Shown: positions 48,885 through 60,592 of the stretch, piece by piece
Layout of the letters: each line of letters begins with the position of its first letter
How positions within the stretch are numbered: the first letter of the stretch is position 1
Source of the DNA: Antrihabitans stalactiti
GTDB taxonomy: Bacteria > Actinomycetota > Actinomycetes > Mycobacteriales > Mycobacteriaceae
Direction: 5' to 3'
DNA length: 64,000 bases
NCBI RefSeq assembly: GCF_012932915.1
Contig: NZ_VCQU01000002.1
Location: forward strand, 434,001 to 498,000
Made by a program: the position numbers and the translations under genes
Notes under the pieces: generated by a model
Seen by the model: only the letters and a program-made list of their open reading frames with translations
The model's database searches: none
Told to the model about the DNA's origin: nothing

Positions 48885-51800
48885 GTGCTTTTCTCGCAAA
48901 TTCCCCCAGCGCAGGGTTTGTACGATCCTGATCGGGAATCCGATTCGTGTGGTGTGGCGATGATCGCGCATATCGGCGGGGTGAGGTCGCATTCGATTGT
49001 GTCCGATGGTTTGCTGGCGCTCGAAAATCTCGACCATCGTGGGGCAGCCGGTGCTGAGCCGAACAGCGGCGATGGGGCTGGGATTCTGATCCAGCTCCCG
49101 ACCGAGTTGTTCAGCGCCGCAGTCGACTTCGATCTGCCGGCACCCGTTCCCGACGGCACCAACGCCTATGCCGTCGGCGTCTGTTTCCTGCCGCAGGACG
49201 AGGAAGAGCGCGCAACGGCCGTGGCTGAGGTCGAGGCGATCGCGGCGGAAGAACGCATCGAGGTGCTCGGGTGGCGCGAGGTTCCAGTGGACGCGGTCGG
49301 TGCCGATATCGGTCGCACAGCAATGAGTTGCGTGCCGTACATGAGTCAGCTGTTCGTGACCGCACCGGGACTCGGTGGAATCGCCCTCGACCGTGCGGTC
49401 TATCCGCTACGCAAGCGCGCGGAGCACACGGCTTCGGTGTACTTTCCGTCGTTGTCGAGCCGCACCATCGTCTACAAAGGCATGCTGACGACCGCGCAGC
49501 TCCCGCTGTATTTCCCGGACCTGCGCGATCCGCTCTGCCAAAGTGCAATCGCGATTGTGCATAGTCGGTTCTCGACCAACACGTTCCCGTCATGGCCGCT
49601 GGCGCATCCGTTCCGCTTCGTGGCGCACAACGGTGAGATCAACACCGTGCGCGGCAACCGGAATCGGATGCGCGCTCGCGAGGCATTGCTGGCCAGTGAC
49701 CTGATTCCTGGTGATCTGAGCAGGCTGTTTCCGATCTGCACACCCGACGCATCGGACTCGGCGTCGTTCGACGAGGTGCTCGAGTTGTTGCACCTGGGCG
49801 GACGGTCGCTGCCGCACGCGGTGATGATGATGGTGCCGGAGGCGTGGGAGAACCACACGTCCATGGCCCCGGACCGGCAGGCCTTCTACGAGTACCACGC
49901 ATCGATCATGGAGGCCTGGGACGGACCGGCGTGCGTGACGTTCAGCGATGGCTCCTGTGTCGGTGCAGTACTGGACCGCAACGGATTACGGCCAGGCCGG
50001 TGGTGGCAGACCGTCGACGACCGAGTGATTCTCGCCAGCGAAGCCGGGGTGTTGCCGGTGTCGCAGGATCAGGTCGTCGCGAAAGGACGGCTGCAACCAG
50101 GCCGGATGTTCCTCGTCGATACAGCCGAGGGCCGAATCGTGTCCGACGACGAGATCAAATCCAAGCTCGCTGGAGCGCGTCCGTACGACCAGTGGCTCTA
50201 CGCCGGGCTGTTAGGCCTGGAGACTCTGCCTGCGCGCCAACGTCTTCCGCACAATCACGAGTCGGTGGTGCGCAGGCAGCAAGCATTCGGCTATACCGAG
50301 GAAGACCTGCGAATATTGCTGTCGCCCATGGCCGCGAGCGGCGGAGAACCGTTGGGCTCCATGGGGACCGACACACCGGTGGCCGTGCTCTCGCAGCGAC
50401 CTCGGTTGTTGTACGACTACTTCATCGAACTCTTTGCCCAAGTGACCAATCCGCCGCTCGACGCGATTCGCGAAGAGATCGTCACCTCGCTTCGCAGGGT
50501 GGTGGGACCGGAGCAGAATCTGCTCGACCCGACGCCTGCGTCCTGTCGACAGCTCGTGTTGCCGTGGCCGGTGCTCGACAACGACGAACTCGGCAAGATC
50601 GTCCACATCAACGACGACGGCAACCATCCCGGGCTGGCTGCCACTGTGCTCCGCGCGCTCTACGACGTCGAGCGGGGGAGTGCGGGACTGGCGGAGGCAC
50701 TCGACGAACTTCGCCTGGCCGCTACGAACGCGATTGCCGCGGGCTTCCGAATAATTGTTATCTCCGACCGTGATTCGGACCATTCGCGTGCGCCGATTCC
50801 GTCGCTGTTGGCCATCTCGGCGGTCCATCACCATCTGGTTCGCACCAAGCAGCGGACCCAGGTCGCTGTGGTCATCGAGTCCGGCGACGCCCGCGAGGTA
50901 CATCACATAGCTACGCTGATCGGATTCGGTGCGGGTGCGGTAAACCCTTATCTGGCAATGGAATCGATCGAGGACCTGATCAACCAGGGCGAGCTGACGG
51001 GGATCGAGGCCAGCGTCGCGACGCGCAACTACCTCGTCGCGCTCGGCAAGGGCGTGCTGAAGGTGATGTCGAAGATGGGCATCTCGACCATTGCTTCCTA
51101 TACGAGCGCACAAGCTTTCGAGGCGATCGGCCTCGACAAGGAGCTGGTCGACGAATACTTCACGGGCACGGTCAGCCAACTGGGCGGCGCCGGACTCGAC
51201 GTGCTCGCCGACGAGGTGAAGCTCCGGCACCGACGTGCCTACCCCGACAACCCGACTGCGGTCGTGTACCGCGGGCTCGACGTCGGCGGTGAGTACCAGT
51301 TCCGGCGCGAGGGTGAATTGCACTTGTTCACACCGGAGACTGTGTTCCTGCTGCAGCACGCGACCCGAACCGGCCGTCGCGACGTCTTCGCAAAATACAG
51401 CGACGAGGTCGACCGGTTGTCAGCCGAAGGCGGAAGTTTGCGGGGGCTCTTCGGATTCCGTGAGGGCCTTCGACCGCCGGTGCCACTCGACGAAGTCGAA
51501 AGCGCCGACGAAATCGTGAAGCGGTTCAACACGGGCGCGATGAGTTACGGGTCCATCTCCGCAGAGGCGCACGAGACGATGGCCGTTGCGATGAACCGCC
51601 TTGGTGGCCGGTCGAATTCGGGTGAAGGCGGCGAGGACACGGACCGGCTGTACGACCTCACCCGCCGCAGCGCCGTGAAGCAGGTCGCAAGTGGCAGGTT
51701 CGGCGTGACGAGCGACTATCTGGTCAACGCGACCGACATCCAGATCAAGATGGCGCAAGGCGCCAAACCTGGTGAGGGCGGTCAGCTCCCGGCGTTCAAG

Positions 51801-53429
51801 GTGTATCCGACGATCGCGAAGACGCGGCACTCGACCCCAGGTGTCGGACTGATCAGCCCGCCGCCACACCACGACATCTACTCGATCGAAGACCTCGCCC
51901 AGCTCATTCACGACCTGAAGAACGCCAACGACAAGGCAAGAGTTCACGTCAAATTGGTGAGTTCGGTCGGTGTCGGGACCGTCGCGGCGGGAGTGAGCAA
52001 GGCCCATGCCGACGTGGTGCTGATTTCCGGGTACGACGGCGGCACCGGCGCGACGCCGTTGACCTCTATGAAGCACGCCGGCGCACCGTGGGAAATCGGT
52101 CTCGCAGACGCACAGCAAACGTTGGTGCTCAATGGACTTCGCGATCGCATCACAGTGCAGTGTGACGGCGGGCTACGGACCGGACGCGACGTGATCGTCG
52201 CCGCGCTCCTCGGCGCGGAGGAGTTCGGCTTTTCGACGGCGCCGCTGATCGTCGCTGGTTGCATCATGATGCGCGTCTGTCACCTTGATACGTGCCCGGT
52301 CGGCGTGGCGACGCAAAATCCCGAGCTGCGCAAGAGATTCAACGGAAAGCCGGAGTTCGTCGAAGAGTTTTTCCGGTTCATCGCCGAAGATGTTCGAAAG
52401 TATCTGGCTCGGCTGGGATTCCGCAGTGTCGACGAAGCGGTCGGGCGAGCGGACGCCCTGGATACTGCTGCGGGAATTGCACATTGGAAGAGTGCGGGCC
52501 TCGACCTGAGCCCGATCTTCCACGTTCCGGTCGACGACGACGGCGCGCACTTCACTCAGCGTCGTCGCGAGCGCGACCAAGACCACGGTTTGGTGTTCGC
52601 GCTCGACCAGACTCTGATCCAACTTGCCGAAGGCGCTTTGGAGGACGCGCGGCCAGTGCATCTGGAGCTACCGGTGCGCAACGTCAACCGAACGGTCGGA
52701 ACTTTGCTCGGCGCGGAGGTCACGCGGCGATACGGCGCGAACGGTCTGGCCGACGACACGATCCGAGTGACGCTCACGGGATCTGCCGGTCAATCGGTCG
52801 GTGCGTTCCTGCCGCCCGGTATCACGCTCGAATTGATCGGCGACGCGAACGACTATGTAGGCAAAGGACTTTCCGGCGGTCGGGTAGTCGTGCGACCCGA
52901 CGATTCGACGCTGTTCTTGGCAGAAGACAACGTCATTGCCGGAAATACTGTGCTGTACGGCGCGACGTCGGGTGAAGTTTTCCTGCGCGGCTTGGCTGGC
53001 GAACGGTTCTGTGCCCGCAACTCCGGGGCGACGGCAGTTGTCGAAGGACTCGGCGACCATGCGTGCGAATACATGACGGGCGGTCGCGTGGTCGTGCTCG
53101 GACCGACTGGCCGCAACATCGCGGCAGGAATGTCAGGCGGCATCACCTACGTTCTCGATCTCCATCCGCCGAACGTCAATCTCGCAATGGTGGAGCTCGA
53201 TTCACCTGATCCCGATGATCTCTCGTGGTTGCGAGGCACCATCGAAGCGCACGTTCGGTGGACCGGTTCGTCGGTCGGGAAATCCATTCTCGCCGATTGG
53301 CCGAGGCGGTCGCGGCTGTTCACCAAGGTCATGCCGACGGATTACAAGCGTGTTCTCCAGGCGACGCGGTTGGCCAAGGCCGAAGGCCGCGACGTCGACG
53401 CTGCGATTATGGAGGCGGCACGTGCCTGA
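48885..53429 (+). CDS. gltB: Glutamate synthase large subunit
   Basis: Forms glutamate from glutamine and 2-oxoglutarate. 1514 residues from GTG 48885, with GGAGGTG 5 nt upstream; a longer frame to 48762 crosses the leader hairpins. Cys22 (SDSCGVAM) is the N-terminal nucleophile of the class-II glutaminase after a 21-residue propeptide. The FMN/synthase domain has [45 protein letters not shown]1126-x5-C1132-x4-C1137 binds the 3Fe-4S cluster. The C-terminal GXGXG-type domain ends the protein. It overlaps gltD by 8 bp. Confidence 0.98.
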   Translation: MLFSQIPPAQGLYDPDRESDSCGVAMIAHIGGVRSHSIVSDGLLALENLDHRGAAGAEPNSGDGAGILIQLPTELFSAAVDFDLPAPVPDGTNAYAVGVCFLPQDEEERATAVAEVEAIAAEERIEVLGWREVPVDAVGADIGRTAMSCVPYMSQLFVTAPGLGGIALDRAVYPLRKRAEHTASVYFPSLSSRTIVYKGMLTTAQLPLYFPDLRDPLCQSAIAIVHSRFSTNTFPSWPLAHPFRFVAHNGEINTVRGNRNRMRAREALLASDLIPGDLSRLFPICTPDASDSASFDEVLELLHLGGRSLPHAVMMMVPEAWENHTSMAPDRQAFYEYHASIMEAWDGPACVTFSDGSCVGAVLDRNGLRPGRWWQTVDDRVILASEAGVLPVSQDQVVAKGRLQPGRMFLVDTAEGRIVSDDEIKSKLAGARPYDQWLYAGLLGLETLPARQRLPHNHESVVRRQQAFGYTEEDLRILLSPMAASGGEPLGSMGTDTPVAVLSQRPRLLYDYFIELFAQVTNPPLDAIREEIVTSLRRVVGPEQNLLDPTPASCRQLVLPWPVLDNDELGKIVHINDDGNHPGLAATVLRALYDVERGSAGLAEALDELRLAATNAIAAGFRIIVISDRDSDHSRAPIPSLLAISAVHHHLVRTKQRTQVAVVIESGDAREVHHIATLIGFGAGAVNPYLAMESIEDLINQGELTGIEASVATRNYLVALGKGVLKVMSKMGISTIASYTSAQAFEAIGLDKELVDEYFTGTVSQLGGAGLDVLADEVKLRHRRAYPDNPTAVVYRGLDVGGEYQFRREGELHLFTPETVFLLQHATRTGRRDVFAKYSDEVDRLSAEGGSLRGLFGFREGLRPPVPLDEVESADEIVKRFNTGAMSYGSISAEAHETMAVAMNRLGGRSNSGEGGEDTDRLYDLTRRSAVKQVASGRFGVTSDYLVNATDIQIKMAQGAKPGEGGQLPAFKVYPTIAKTRHSTPGVGLISPPPHHDIYSIEDLAQLIHDLKNANDKARVHVKLVSSVGVGTVAAGVSKAHADVVLISGYDGGTGATPLTSMKHAGAPWEIGLADAQQTLVLNGLRDRITVQCDGGLRTGRDVIVAALLGAEEFGFSTAPLIVAGCIMMRVCHLDTCPVGVATQNPELRKRFNGKPEFVEEFFRFIAEDVRKYLARLGFRSVDEAVGRADALDTAAGIAHWKSAGLDLSPIFHVPVDDDGAHFTQRRRERDQDHGLVFALDQTLIQLAEGALEDARPVHLELPVRNVNRTVGTLLGAEVTRRYGANGLADDTIRVTLTGSAGQSVGAFLPPGITLELIGDANDYVGKGLSGGRVVVRPDDSTLFLAEDNVIAGNTVLYGATSGEVFLRGLAGERFCARNSGATAVVEGLGDHACEYMTGGRVVVLGPTGRNIAAGMSGGITYVLDLHPPNVNLAMVELDSPDPDDLSWLRGTIEAHVRWTGSSVGKSILADWPRRSRLFTKVMPTDYKRVLQATRLAKAEGRDVDAAIMEAARA

Positions 53430-54927
53430 CATTCACGGGTTTCTCAACGTCCAGAAGCAGGATGCGCCGAAACGCCCTGCGGCCGAACGGATCAATGACT
53501 GGCGGGAGATCTACGCCGAGCCGTCGCTGACCGAGCGTGCCAAAGAGGTGTCGGTCCAGGCGCGTCGATGCATGGACTGTGGTATTCCGTTCTGCCACAG
53601 CGGTTCCTCGGGTTGCCCGCTGGGCAACTTGATCCCCGAATGGAACGACCTTGCCCGACGGGGGCGTTGGTCTGCCGCGATCGAACGGCTGCACGCAACA
53701 AACAACTTTCCGGAGTTCACCGGCCGCGTCTGCCCGGCGCCGTGCGAGGCCGCATGCGTGTTGTCGATCGCCGAGAACGACACCGGCGGCAGCGTCACGA
53801 TCAAACGGATCGAGCAGACCATCGCCGACGCCGCGTGGGAGAACGGTTCGATCACACCGCAACTCGCGGCCGTGAGCACAGGACGATCGGTCGCTGTGGT
53901 CGGATCCGGACCTGCGGGACTGGCGGCCGCGCAACAGCTGACCCGTGCAGGGCACAACGTGACCGTGTTCGAGCGCGACGACCGCCTCGGCGGCCTGCTG
54001 CGCTACGGCATTCCGGCATTCAAAATGGACAAGGGCGTGCTCGATCAGCGGCTGAACCAGATGCGTGCCGAGGGAACGCGTTTCGTCACCAGCTGCGAAG
54101 TCGGCGTGGATCTCGAGATTTCGGCCTTGCGCAGCCAATACGACGCCGTCGTGCTGGCGGTCGGTGCGTTGCGCGCTCGCGACGACCACTCGATCGAAGG
54201 TCGCGACCTCGCCGGCGTGCATCTTGCGATGTCGCACCTGGTGCCGTCGAATCGGGAATGTGAAGGTGACGGTCCGACGCCGATCAGCGCGCGTGGCAAA
54301 CACGTCGTCATCATCGGCGGTGGCGACACCGGCGCGGACTGTCTGGGTACCGCGCACCGGCAAGGTGCGGCGTCGGTGACCCAGCTCGACTACAACCCCG
54401 AACCGCCGTCCGAGCGCGACGCAGCGGTAACGCCCTGGCCAGCGTGGCCCTTGGTGTTACGGACCTCACCGGCGCATGCCGAAGGCGGGGTGCGCCGCTA
54501 TCAAGTCGCGGTTCGTCGGTTCCTGGGTGACGACGCCGGCAATGTGCGGGCGATGGTGCTCGCCGAGGTCAAGGTCGAGCGGGACGCAGACGGCAGGCGA
54601 TCCATCGTTCCGGTCGGCGAAGAAGTCGAATTGCCCTGTGACATGGCCTTGTTCGCCATCGGATTCGAAGGGGTCGAGCACATGGCGCTGCTCGACGAAT
54701 ACGGGCTGGAGCTGAACCGGCGCGGCGTGCTGTCGTGCGGTCCGGACTACCAGACCACGGTCCCGGGCGTTTTCGTTTGTGGCGACGCGCATCGTGGCGC
54801 CTCGCTGGTGGTCTGGGCAATCGCCGAAGGTCGCTCTGCGGCACAAGGAGTCGACATGTATCTGATGGGCGCGTCCGACCTCCCCGCGCCGGTACATCCG
54901 ACCGCGCTGCCGCTGGCAGTCAAATAG
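53422..54927 (+). CDS. gltD: Glutamate synthase small subunit
   Basis: Transfers electrons from NADPH to GltB. 501 residues from GTG 53422 (GGAGGCGG upstream). The N-terminal Cys groups [17 protein letters not shown] and [11 protein letters not shown] bind two 4Fe-4S clusters. [15 protein letters not shown] is the FAD motif and [16 protein letters not shown] the NADPH motif. [23 protein letters not shown] is the C-terminal FAD site. Ends directly against the convergent kinase gene (no gap). Confidence 0.97.
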   Translation: MPDIHGFLNVQKQDAPKRPAAERINDWREIYAEPSLTERAKEVSVQARRCMDCGIPFCHSGSSGCPLGNLIPEWNDLARRGRWSAAIERLHATNNFPEFTGRVCPAPCEAACVLSIAENDTGGSVTIKRIEQTIADAAWENGSITPQLAAVSTGRSVAVVGSGPAGLAAAQQLTRAGHNVTVFERDDRLGGLLRYGIPAFKMDKGVLDQRLNQMRAEGTRFVTSCEVGVDLEISALRSQYDAVVLAVGALRARDDHSIEGRDLAGVHLAMSHLVPSNRECEGDGPTPISARGKHVVIIGGGDTGADCLGTAHRQGAASVTQLDYNPEPPSERDAAVTPWPAWPLVLRTSPAHAEGGVRRYQVAVRRFLGDDAGNVRAMVLAEVKVERDADGRRSIVPVGEEVELPCDMALFAIGFEGVEHMALLDEYGLELNRRGVLSCGPDYQTTVPGVFVCGDAHRGASLVVWAIAEGRSAAQGVDMYLMGASDLPAPVHPTALPLAVK

Positions 54928-56940
54928 CTAGGGCTCCAAGACCGCAATGCTGCTCGCGCCTTCGAGCACGAGATAGACGACGTGCGTCGCCGGGTCGATC
55001 ACCATGGCGGCGGGTCCGTCGCCGGTCTTGATCGTCCGGACGACGGACTGAGTCTTCGTGTCGATGACGGTGACCGTGTTGTCATCGATGTTCGCGACGT
55101 AGAGAGTGTGGAGGTCCGCATCGACCGCCAATCCGACCGGCTTGCTGCCGACTCGGACCGTGCTGACATTGCCGGTCTTCGTATCGACGGCGGACACGCT
55201 GTTCTCCTCTTCGTGTGTGACATAGACGATGTGAGTCGTCGCATCGAAGGCAACACGGGATGGGGGAGTGCCGACTGTCACGGTGGAGACCTTGCCGGTC
55301 GGTCCGTCGATCAGCGAGAGGTCGTTGGAATGTGTGTCGGCCGTGTAGATCTTGTGTGCGCTGCCATCCACAGCGAGACTCCATGGAAAGCTGCCGACCG
55401 GAATCGTGTTCGTGACTTCATTTTTCGCAGTGTCGATGACTGTGACTGTGTCGTCATCGGGGTTCGACGCGTAGAGCAAATGGGCGCTCGGATCGATCGC
55501 CACGCGGGCTGTCGTCTTGCCGACTCGAATGGTTGCGATGACTGTATTGGTGCCCGTGTCGATGACCGATACCGTCTTGTCGCCGATGTTCGCCGTGTAG
55601 AGCCGGTGCGCGTCGGTATCGATCGCGAGTCCGACCGGAGTCTTGCCGACCGCGAAAGAACCTGTGACCGAACGATTCTTGATGTCTATCGTCGTCACTT
55701 TGTCGACATCGGAGTTGGTGGCATACACAACCTGTGTTCCGGGATCGAACGCTACCGCGGTCGGTCTTCGCTCGACCGGGATTGTCCCGGTGACTTTGGT
55801 TACGGGCGACGCGGTGACGGTTGATGTCGTAGGGGCGCCGCCAGAATCCTTCTCGCCACTCAACTTCCAGACCGCAAACACGCCGATCAGCAGTGCGACG
55901 ACGACTGCGGCGGCGATAGGTAGCCACGGCTTTCGTTTCTTCGATACAGCGGGCGCGATGACATCGGGGACCGCGTACCCGTCGTAGCGCGGCGTGGTGA
56001 CCGGTCGCGTCGGCCGCGCAATCGTTGGGGGAGCAGTGGGCGGAGCGATGCGCGCAGGCCCGGTCGGCTCTCGACGTGGGGGTATGCGCTCAGTCGCGTC
56101 GGGATCGTCGATGGCGTGCTGAGTTGAGATCGTCAACGCCCGATCGGCAGCTGCGGCGAGTTCGCCTGCCGAGGAGTAGCGATTGTTCGGGTCCTTCGCC
56201 ATCCCGCGCGCGATGACGGGGTCGAACGCAGGCGGCACGCCGGGGCGAACCTGGCTTGCCCGCGGCGGACTGTCGTAGACGTGTGCCGCCATCTGCTTTT
56301 CGGGCTGGGTCATGGTGTACGGACGCTGACCGGTCAGGCATTCGTGGAGCACGCAGGCGAGCGCGTAAACGTCAGCGCGATGGTCGGCGTGGCCGGTCGT
56401 GAAGCGTTCCGGGGCCATGTACGCGAAGGTTCCGATCGCCATGCCCGTGCTCGTCAATCCTGAGTCTTCCGCGGCGCGGACGATGCCGAAGTCGATCAAG
56501 TAGGCGAAGTTTTTCGCTGTGACGAGGATGTTGGACGGCTTGACATCACGGTGGACCAGGCCGTTTGCGTGCGCGGCGTCCAAGGCGGACGCAACTTGGT
56601 CGATGATCTTCACCGCCAGCGCGGGTGGCATCGGGCCGCCCTGCCGGATCAGGCCAGTGAGGTCGGTTCCTTCGAGCAATCGCATATCGAGGAACAGCCG
56701 GCCGTCGATCTCGCCGTAATCATGAATCGGGACCACGTGCGGCTCTGTGAGCCCGGCGACCGCGCGCGCTTCTCGTTTGAACCTCTCGATGAACTCCGAT
56801 TCTGTGGCGAGTTGGCGCTTGAGAACCTTCAGAGCGACGAGGCGATCGGTGACGGTGTCGTACGCCTTGTAGACCTCGCCCATGCCACCGACGCCCAGCC
56901 GTTCGAGCAGGCGATAGCGGCCGAACGGGGTTTCATCCAC
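54928..56940 (-). CDS. Transmembrane Ser/Thr protein kinase with YVTN beta-propeller sensor
   Basis: 670 residues. The kinase domain (about 8-270) is intact: GVGGMGEVYKAYD, ALKVLK (Lys), HRDVKPSNIL, DFGIVRAAE and GTFAYMAPERF. A Pro-rich juxtamembrane segment leads to one membrane helix (about 335-357). Outside, seven repeats of the type VGKTPVGLAIDT..VSVIDTGTNTV (about 390-670) form a complete YVTN/NHL-like propeller. The architecture parallels M. tuberculosis PknD (kinase plus propeller), but the propeller here is of YVTN type. Divergent from the next kinase gene. Confidence 0.93.
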   Translation of the reverse strand: MDETPFGRYRLLERLGVGGMGEVYKAYDTVTDRLVALKVLKRQLATESEFIERFKREARAVAGLTEPHVVPIHDYGEIDGRLFLDMRLLEGTDLTGLIRQGGPMPPALAVKIIDQVASALDAAHANGLVHRDVKPSNILVTAKNFAYLIDFGIVRAAEDSGLTSTGMAIGTFAYMAPERFTTGHADHRADVYALACVLHECLTGQRPYTMTQPEKQMAAHVYDSPPRASQVRPGVPPAFDPVIARGMAKDPNNRYSSAGELAAAADRALTISTQHAIDDPDATERIPPRREPTGPARIAPPTAPPTIARPTRPVTTPRYDGYAVPDVIAPAVSKKRKPWLPIAAAVVVALLIGVFAVWKLSGEKDSGGAPTTSTVTASPVTKVTGTIPVERRPTAVAFDPGTQVVYATNSDVDKVTTIDIKNRSVTGSFAVGKTPVGLAIDTDAHRLYTANIGDKTVSVIDTGTNTVIATIRVGKTTARVAIDPSAHLLYASNPDDDTVTVIDTAKNEVTNTIPVGSFPWSLAVDGSAHKIYTADTHSNDLSLIDGPTGKVSTVTVGTPPSRVAFDATTHIVYVTHEEENSVSAVDTKTGNVSTVRVGSKPVGLAVDADLHTLYVANIDDNTVTVIDTKTQSVVRTIKTGDGPAAMVIDPATHVVYLVLEGASSIAVLEP

Positions 56941-57071
56941 TGCCGAATTCTGTCATGCGCGAACGGTGCTCATAGCAAACCTTGCACCGTAGGTGTCAAA
57001 AGTCGAACCCTCGCAAACGGAGCAATTGTCCATATCTCTGCGATGGTTGATTACAGAAAGGTGGTCGTCGA

Positions 57072-59147
57072 GTGGATGAGTCAGGCACGTTGGAACCCGG
57101 GGCAGTGTTCGCCGGTTACACCGTCGAACAAGTGCTGGGTGTCGGCGGCATGGGCACTGTCTATTTGGCCGCGCACCCACGTCTGCCACGCAAGACCGCG
57201 CTGAAGCTGCTCCACCCCGGACTGACCGACGACGAGTACGTCCGGTCGCGTTTCGAGCAAGAGGCAGACCATGCTGCGCGCCTCGAGCATCCCAACATCG
57301 TCGCTGTGCACGACCGCGGTGTGTCAGCGGGGCAACTCTGGATTGCGATGCAGCACATCGACGGAACCGACGCCAAGGCAGAGCTCGAACACGGACCCGT
57401 CGCGCCGGACCGCGCCGTCTACATCGTGTCGGAAACCGCGAAGGCACTCGACTATGCGCACGAGGTAGGTGTCCTGCACCGCGACGTCAAACCGGCGAAT
57501 ATCTTGCTCGAACATGGACGTTCGGGGCGGCCAGGCCGAGTTTTGTTGGCCGACTTCGGTATTGCCAAGGCGCTGAGCGAATCGACTGACCAGTTGACGC
57601 GCACCGGAATGCTCGTCGCCAGTCTGCAATACGCCGCGCCCGAACAGTTCGTCGGCGGCGAGCTCGATCACCGTACCGACGTGTACTCGCTCGGTTGCAC
57701 GCTGTTTCACCTGATGACCGGACAGTTGCCTTATGCGGGCACGATGCTGCCGCAGATGATGCACGCGCATCTGCGGTCCGAGATTCCGAAACCGAGTGTC
57801 GTCCGACCAGGGTTGCCGCGGGCAATGGACGCCGTGATCGAGCGCGCGTTGGCAAAGCGGCCGCAAGACCGATTCTCATCGTGCGGCGAACTTGCTGCTG
57901 CGGCGCGCGCTGCCCTTCGCCCCGAGCCATCGCAAACGGTCTACCGGCAGCAGCCACCACCTGCGTTCTACCAGCCGGCCGCGGTGACGCAGGTCCGGCA
58001 GGCTCCAGTGGCCCAGGCATCTCCTCGGTCGAACAAGCGACCGGCACTCATACTGGCCTCTGTCGTCGGTGTGCTCCTGCTGTTGACAGGTTTCGCGGTC
58101 TTCGCCCTGTTGCCGGACAACAGCAAGGCGTCTGCTTCCGCGTCCGCAGCAGCTGCCCCGACGATCAAGGTCAGCAACGCCACCGTCGCCGAGGGGAACG
58201 AGGGCAGGGCAGATCTCGTCTTCGCGGTGGAGGTCACGCCCGCGCCGACACAGGCAGTGACCGTCGACTACGCGACCGACGGCGGCACCGCCATCGCAGG
58301 TAAGGACTACGACGCGACCCGCGGCACGCTGGAATTCGCCGTGGGCAAGACCAAGCAAGAGATCCGGGTGCCGGTCATCGGCAACAGCGAGGCCGAAGGC
58401 AACAAGACAGTCATGGTGTCGCTCAGCAACGCCAAGGGCGCCGGGATCGGCGTCGCCAGTGCGGAAGGCGTCATCACCCGCAGCGACGGACCGCCGAAGA
58501 CCGCCACGCATACCGTCTCGATCGCGAAAAACGGCAGCGGTTCGGTGTGGAGCGATCCTGCGGGCATCGACTGCGGCGGCAAGTGCGCCGAGAGCTACGC
58601 GCCTGGCACCAAGGTCACCTTCACCGCGCGTCCCGACGCCGGCTACCGGTTCGACGGCTGGTCGGGCGCATGCTCCGGAACAGGCGCGTGCGAGGTCGTC
58701 ACCGATTCCGACGTCGAGCTGACCGCATCGTTCACGGCAAACCCGGTTGTGGTGGTCGCGAATCAGTACACCCTCTCCGTCTACACGAACGGTCACGGCT
58801 CCGGCTACGTGACCGGCGGCGGCATCAGCTGCGGCTCGCGCTGCACGGGCACCTATCAGTCCGGGACCAGCGTCACGCTGACTGCCGTTCCGGAATACGG
58901 CTCGACCTTCGCGGGCTGGTCGGGCGCGTGCTCGGGCTACGGCACGTGCACAGTCGCGTTGAACAGCGCCGTGTCGGTCACTGCGACTTTCCACCAGGTA
59001 GCGGTCACGACGACGCCACCGCCGACGACGCCACCGGTGAAGACGCCGCCGACCACACCGCCCACGACGGCCCCGCCGACGACACCGCCCGTCACATATA
59101 CGACGACGACGCCGCCACCGTCTGCGCCACCTACGAAGACGCGATGA
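57072..59147 (+). CDS. Transmembrane Ser/Thr protein kinase with Calx-beta and InlB-type repeats
   Basis: 691 residues from GTG 57072. The kinase (about 14-280) has VLGVGGMGTVYLAAH, ALKLLH, LHRDVKPANILL, DFGIAKAL and YAAPEQF. The membrane helix is ILASVVGVLLLLTGFAVFAL (about 326-345). Outside: a Calx-beta-like domain (about 365-470: VTVDYATDGGTAIAGKDY), two Cys-containing beta repeats (about 475-555 and 560-640) each with G.YDGWSGACSG-like cores (FDGWSGACSGTGAC, FAGWSGACSGYGTC) typical of InlB/List-Bact repeats, and a Thr-Pro tail. Paired Cys in each repeat suggest disulfides. Ligand unknown. Confidence 0.9.
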   Translation: MDESGTLEPGAVFAGYTVEQVLGVGGMGTVYLAAHPRLPRKTALKLLHPGLTDDEYVRSRFEQEADHAARLEHPNIVAVHDRGVSAGQLWIAMQHIDGTDAKAELEHGPVAPDRAVYIVSETAKALDYAHEVGVLHRDVKPANILLEHGRSGRPGRVLLADFGIAKALSESTDQLTRTGMLVASLQYAAPEQFVGGELDHRTDVYSLGCTLFHLMTGQLPYAGTMLPQMMHAHLRSEIPKPSVVRPGLPRAMDAVIERALAKRPQDRFSSCGELAAAARAALRPEPSQTVYRQQPPPAFYQPAAVTQVRQAPVAQASPRSNKRPALILASVVGVLLLLTGFAVFALLPDNSKASASASAAAAPTIKVSNATVAEGNEGRADLVFAVEVTPAPTQAVTVDYATDGGTAIAGKDYDATRGTLEFAVGKTKQEIRVPVIGNSEAEGNKTVMVSLSNAKGAGIGVASAEGVITRSDGPPKTATHTVSIAKNGSGSVWSDPAGIDCGGKCAESYAPGTKVTFTARPDAGYRFDGWSGACSGTGACEVVTDSDVELTASFTANPVVVVANQYTLSVYTNGHGSGYVTGGGISCGSRCTGTYQSGTSVTLTAVPEYGSTFAGWSGACSGYGTCTVALNSAVSVTATFHQVAVTTTPPPTTPPVKTPPTTPPTTAPPTTPPVTYTTTTPPPSAPPTKTR

Positions 59148-59171
59148 TCCTCGAGCTACTACGCTCTACGA

Positions 59172-60590
59172 GTGACCCGACGGACCAAAATCGTTTGCAC
59201 GCTCGGACCTGCCACTGCTACCGATGACCGCATTCGAGAACTTGTCGAAAGCGGTATGGATGTCGCGCGGCTGAATTTCAGCCACGGCGACTACCCGGAC
59301 CACAAGGCCAACTACGACCGAGTGCGCGCCGCGTCGGATTCGACCGGCCGCGCCGTCGGCATCCTCGCCGACCTCCAAGGCCCGAAGATCAGACTGGGCC
59401 GCTTCGCCGATGGCAAGACGACCTGGGCCAGCGGCGAGCAAGTTCGCATCACCGTCGACGAATGCGACGGCACACACGACCGGGTCTCGACCACCTACAA
59501 AGAGCTCGCGCAAGACGCGAAACCGGGCGACCGGCTCCTCGTCGACGACGGCAAAGTGGGCCTGACCGTCGAAGCTGTCGACGGCAACGATGTGGTCTGT
59601 CGCGTGACCGAGGGCGGCCCCGTCAGCAACAACAAGGGCGTGTCTCTGCCCGGCATGGACGTCTCGGTGCCCGCGATGTCGGAGAAGGACATCGAGGATC
59701 TGGAGTTCGCGCTGGAGCTCGGCGTCGACTTCATCGCGCTCTCGTTCGTGCGTTCGCCCGCCGACATCGAGTTGGTCCACGAAGTGATGGATCGCGTCGG
59801 ACGGAAGATCCCCGTCATCGCCAAGCTGGAGAAGCCGGAAGCGATCGACAACCTGGAAGCCATCGTCCTCGCGTTCGACGCGATCATGGTTGCTCGCGGC
59901 GACCTCGGCGTCGAGCTCCCACTCGAGCAGGTCCCGCTGGTGCAGAAGCGTGCGATTCAGATGGCGCGTGAGAACGCGAAGCCGGTGATCGTCGCAACGC
60001 AGATGCTCGAATCGATGATCGAGAACTCTCGCCCCACCCGCGCCGAGGCGTCCGACGTCGCCAACGCCGTGCTCGACGGTGCCGACGCGGTCATGCTGTC
60101 GGGCGAGACGTCCGTTGGTAAGTACGCCATGGAGGCTGTGCGGACGATGGCGCGCATCGCCGAGGTCGTCGAAGCCGACTCGACGCGGGTGCCGCCACTC
60201 ACGCATGTGCCTCGGACCAAACGTGGCGTGATTTCCTACGCCGCAAGGGATATCGGCGAGCGGCTGAATGCCCGAGCGTTGGTGGCGTTCACCCAGTCAG
60301 GCGACACTCTGCGTCGCCTCGCTCGTTTGCACACGCCGTTGCCGTTGCTTGCGTTCACGCCGGACCCGGCGGTCCGTAGCCAACTGACGCTGACCTGGGG
60401 AACCGAGACGTTCCTGGTGCCACGGGTTGAAAGCACCGACGAGATGATCGGGCAGGTCGACCAGTCGCTGCTGGCTCTCGACCGCTACGCCAAGGGCGAC
60501 ATGGTGATCATCGTCGCCGGCTCCCCGCCGGGAACCGTAGGCTCGACCAACCTGATTCATGTGCACCGCATCGGTGAGGGAGATTACTGA
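59172..60590 (+). CDS. pyk: Pyruvate kinase
   Basis: Phosphoryl transfer from PEP to ADP in glycolysis. 472 residues. TKIVCTLGPA, LNFSHGDY, LADLQGPKIRLG, VIAKLEKPEAIDNLE (catalytic Lys), MVARGDLGVELP and MLSGETSVGKYAMEAV are all present. GTG 59172 lies 6 nt after TACGCT (59160-59165), so probably leaderless. 24 bp separate it from the kinase stop; whether they share regulation is unknown. Followed by tesB as in M. tuberculosis. Confidence 0.97.
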   Translation: MTRRTKIVCTLGPATATDDRIRELVESGMDVARLNFSHGDYPDHKANYDRVRAASDSTGRAVGILADLQGPKIRLGRFADGKTTWASGEQVRITVDECDGTHDRVSTTYKELAQDAKPGDRLLVDDGKVGLTVEAVDGNDVVCRVTEGGPVSNNKGVSLPGMDVSVPAMSEKDIEDLEFALELGVDFIALSFVRSPADIELVHEVMDRVGRKIPVIAKLEKPEAIDNLEAIVLAFDAIMVARGDLGVELPLEQVPLVQKRAIQMARENAKPVIVATQMLESMIENSRPTRAEASDVANAVLDGADAVMLSGETSVGKYAMEAVRTMARIAEVVEADSTRVPPLTHVPRTKRGVISYAARDIGERLNARALVAFTQSGDTLRRLARLHTPLPLLAFTPDPAVRSQLTLTWGTETFLVPRVESTDEMIGQVDQSLLALDRYAKGDMVIIVAGSPPGTVGSTNLIHVHRIGEGDY

Positions 60591-60592
60591 TC

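Noticed and set aside
59000-59147. CCGACGACN-type short tandem DNA repeat at the end of the second kinase gene
   Set aside because: Explained by the Thr-Pro coding tail; not a CRISPR or satellite.
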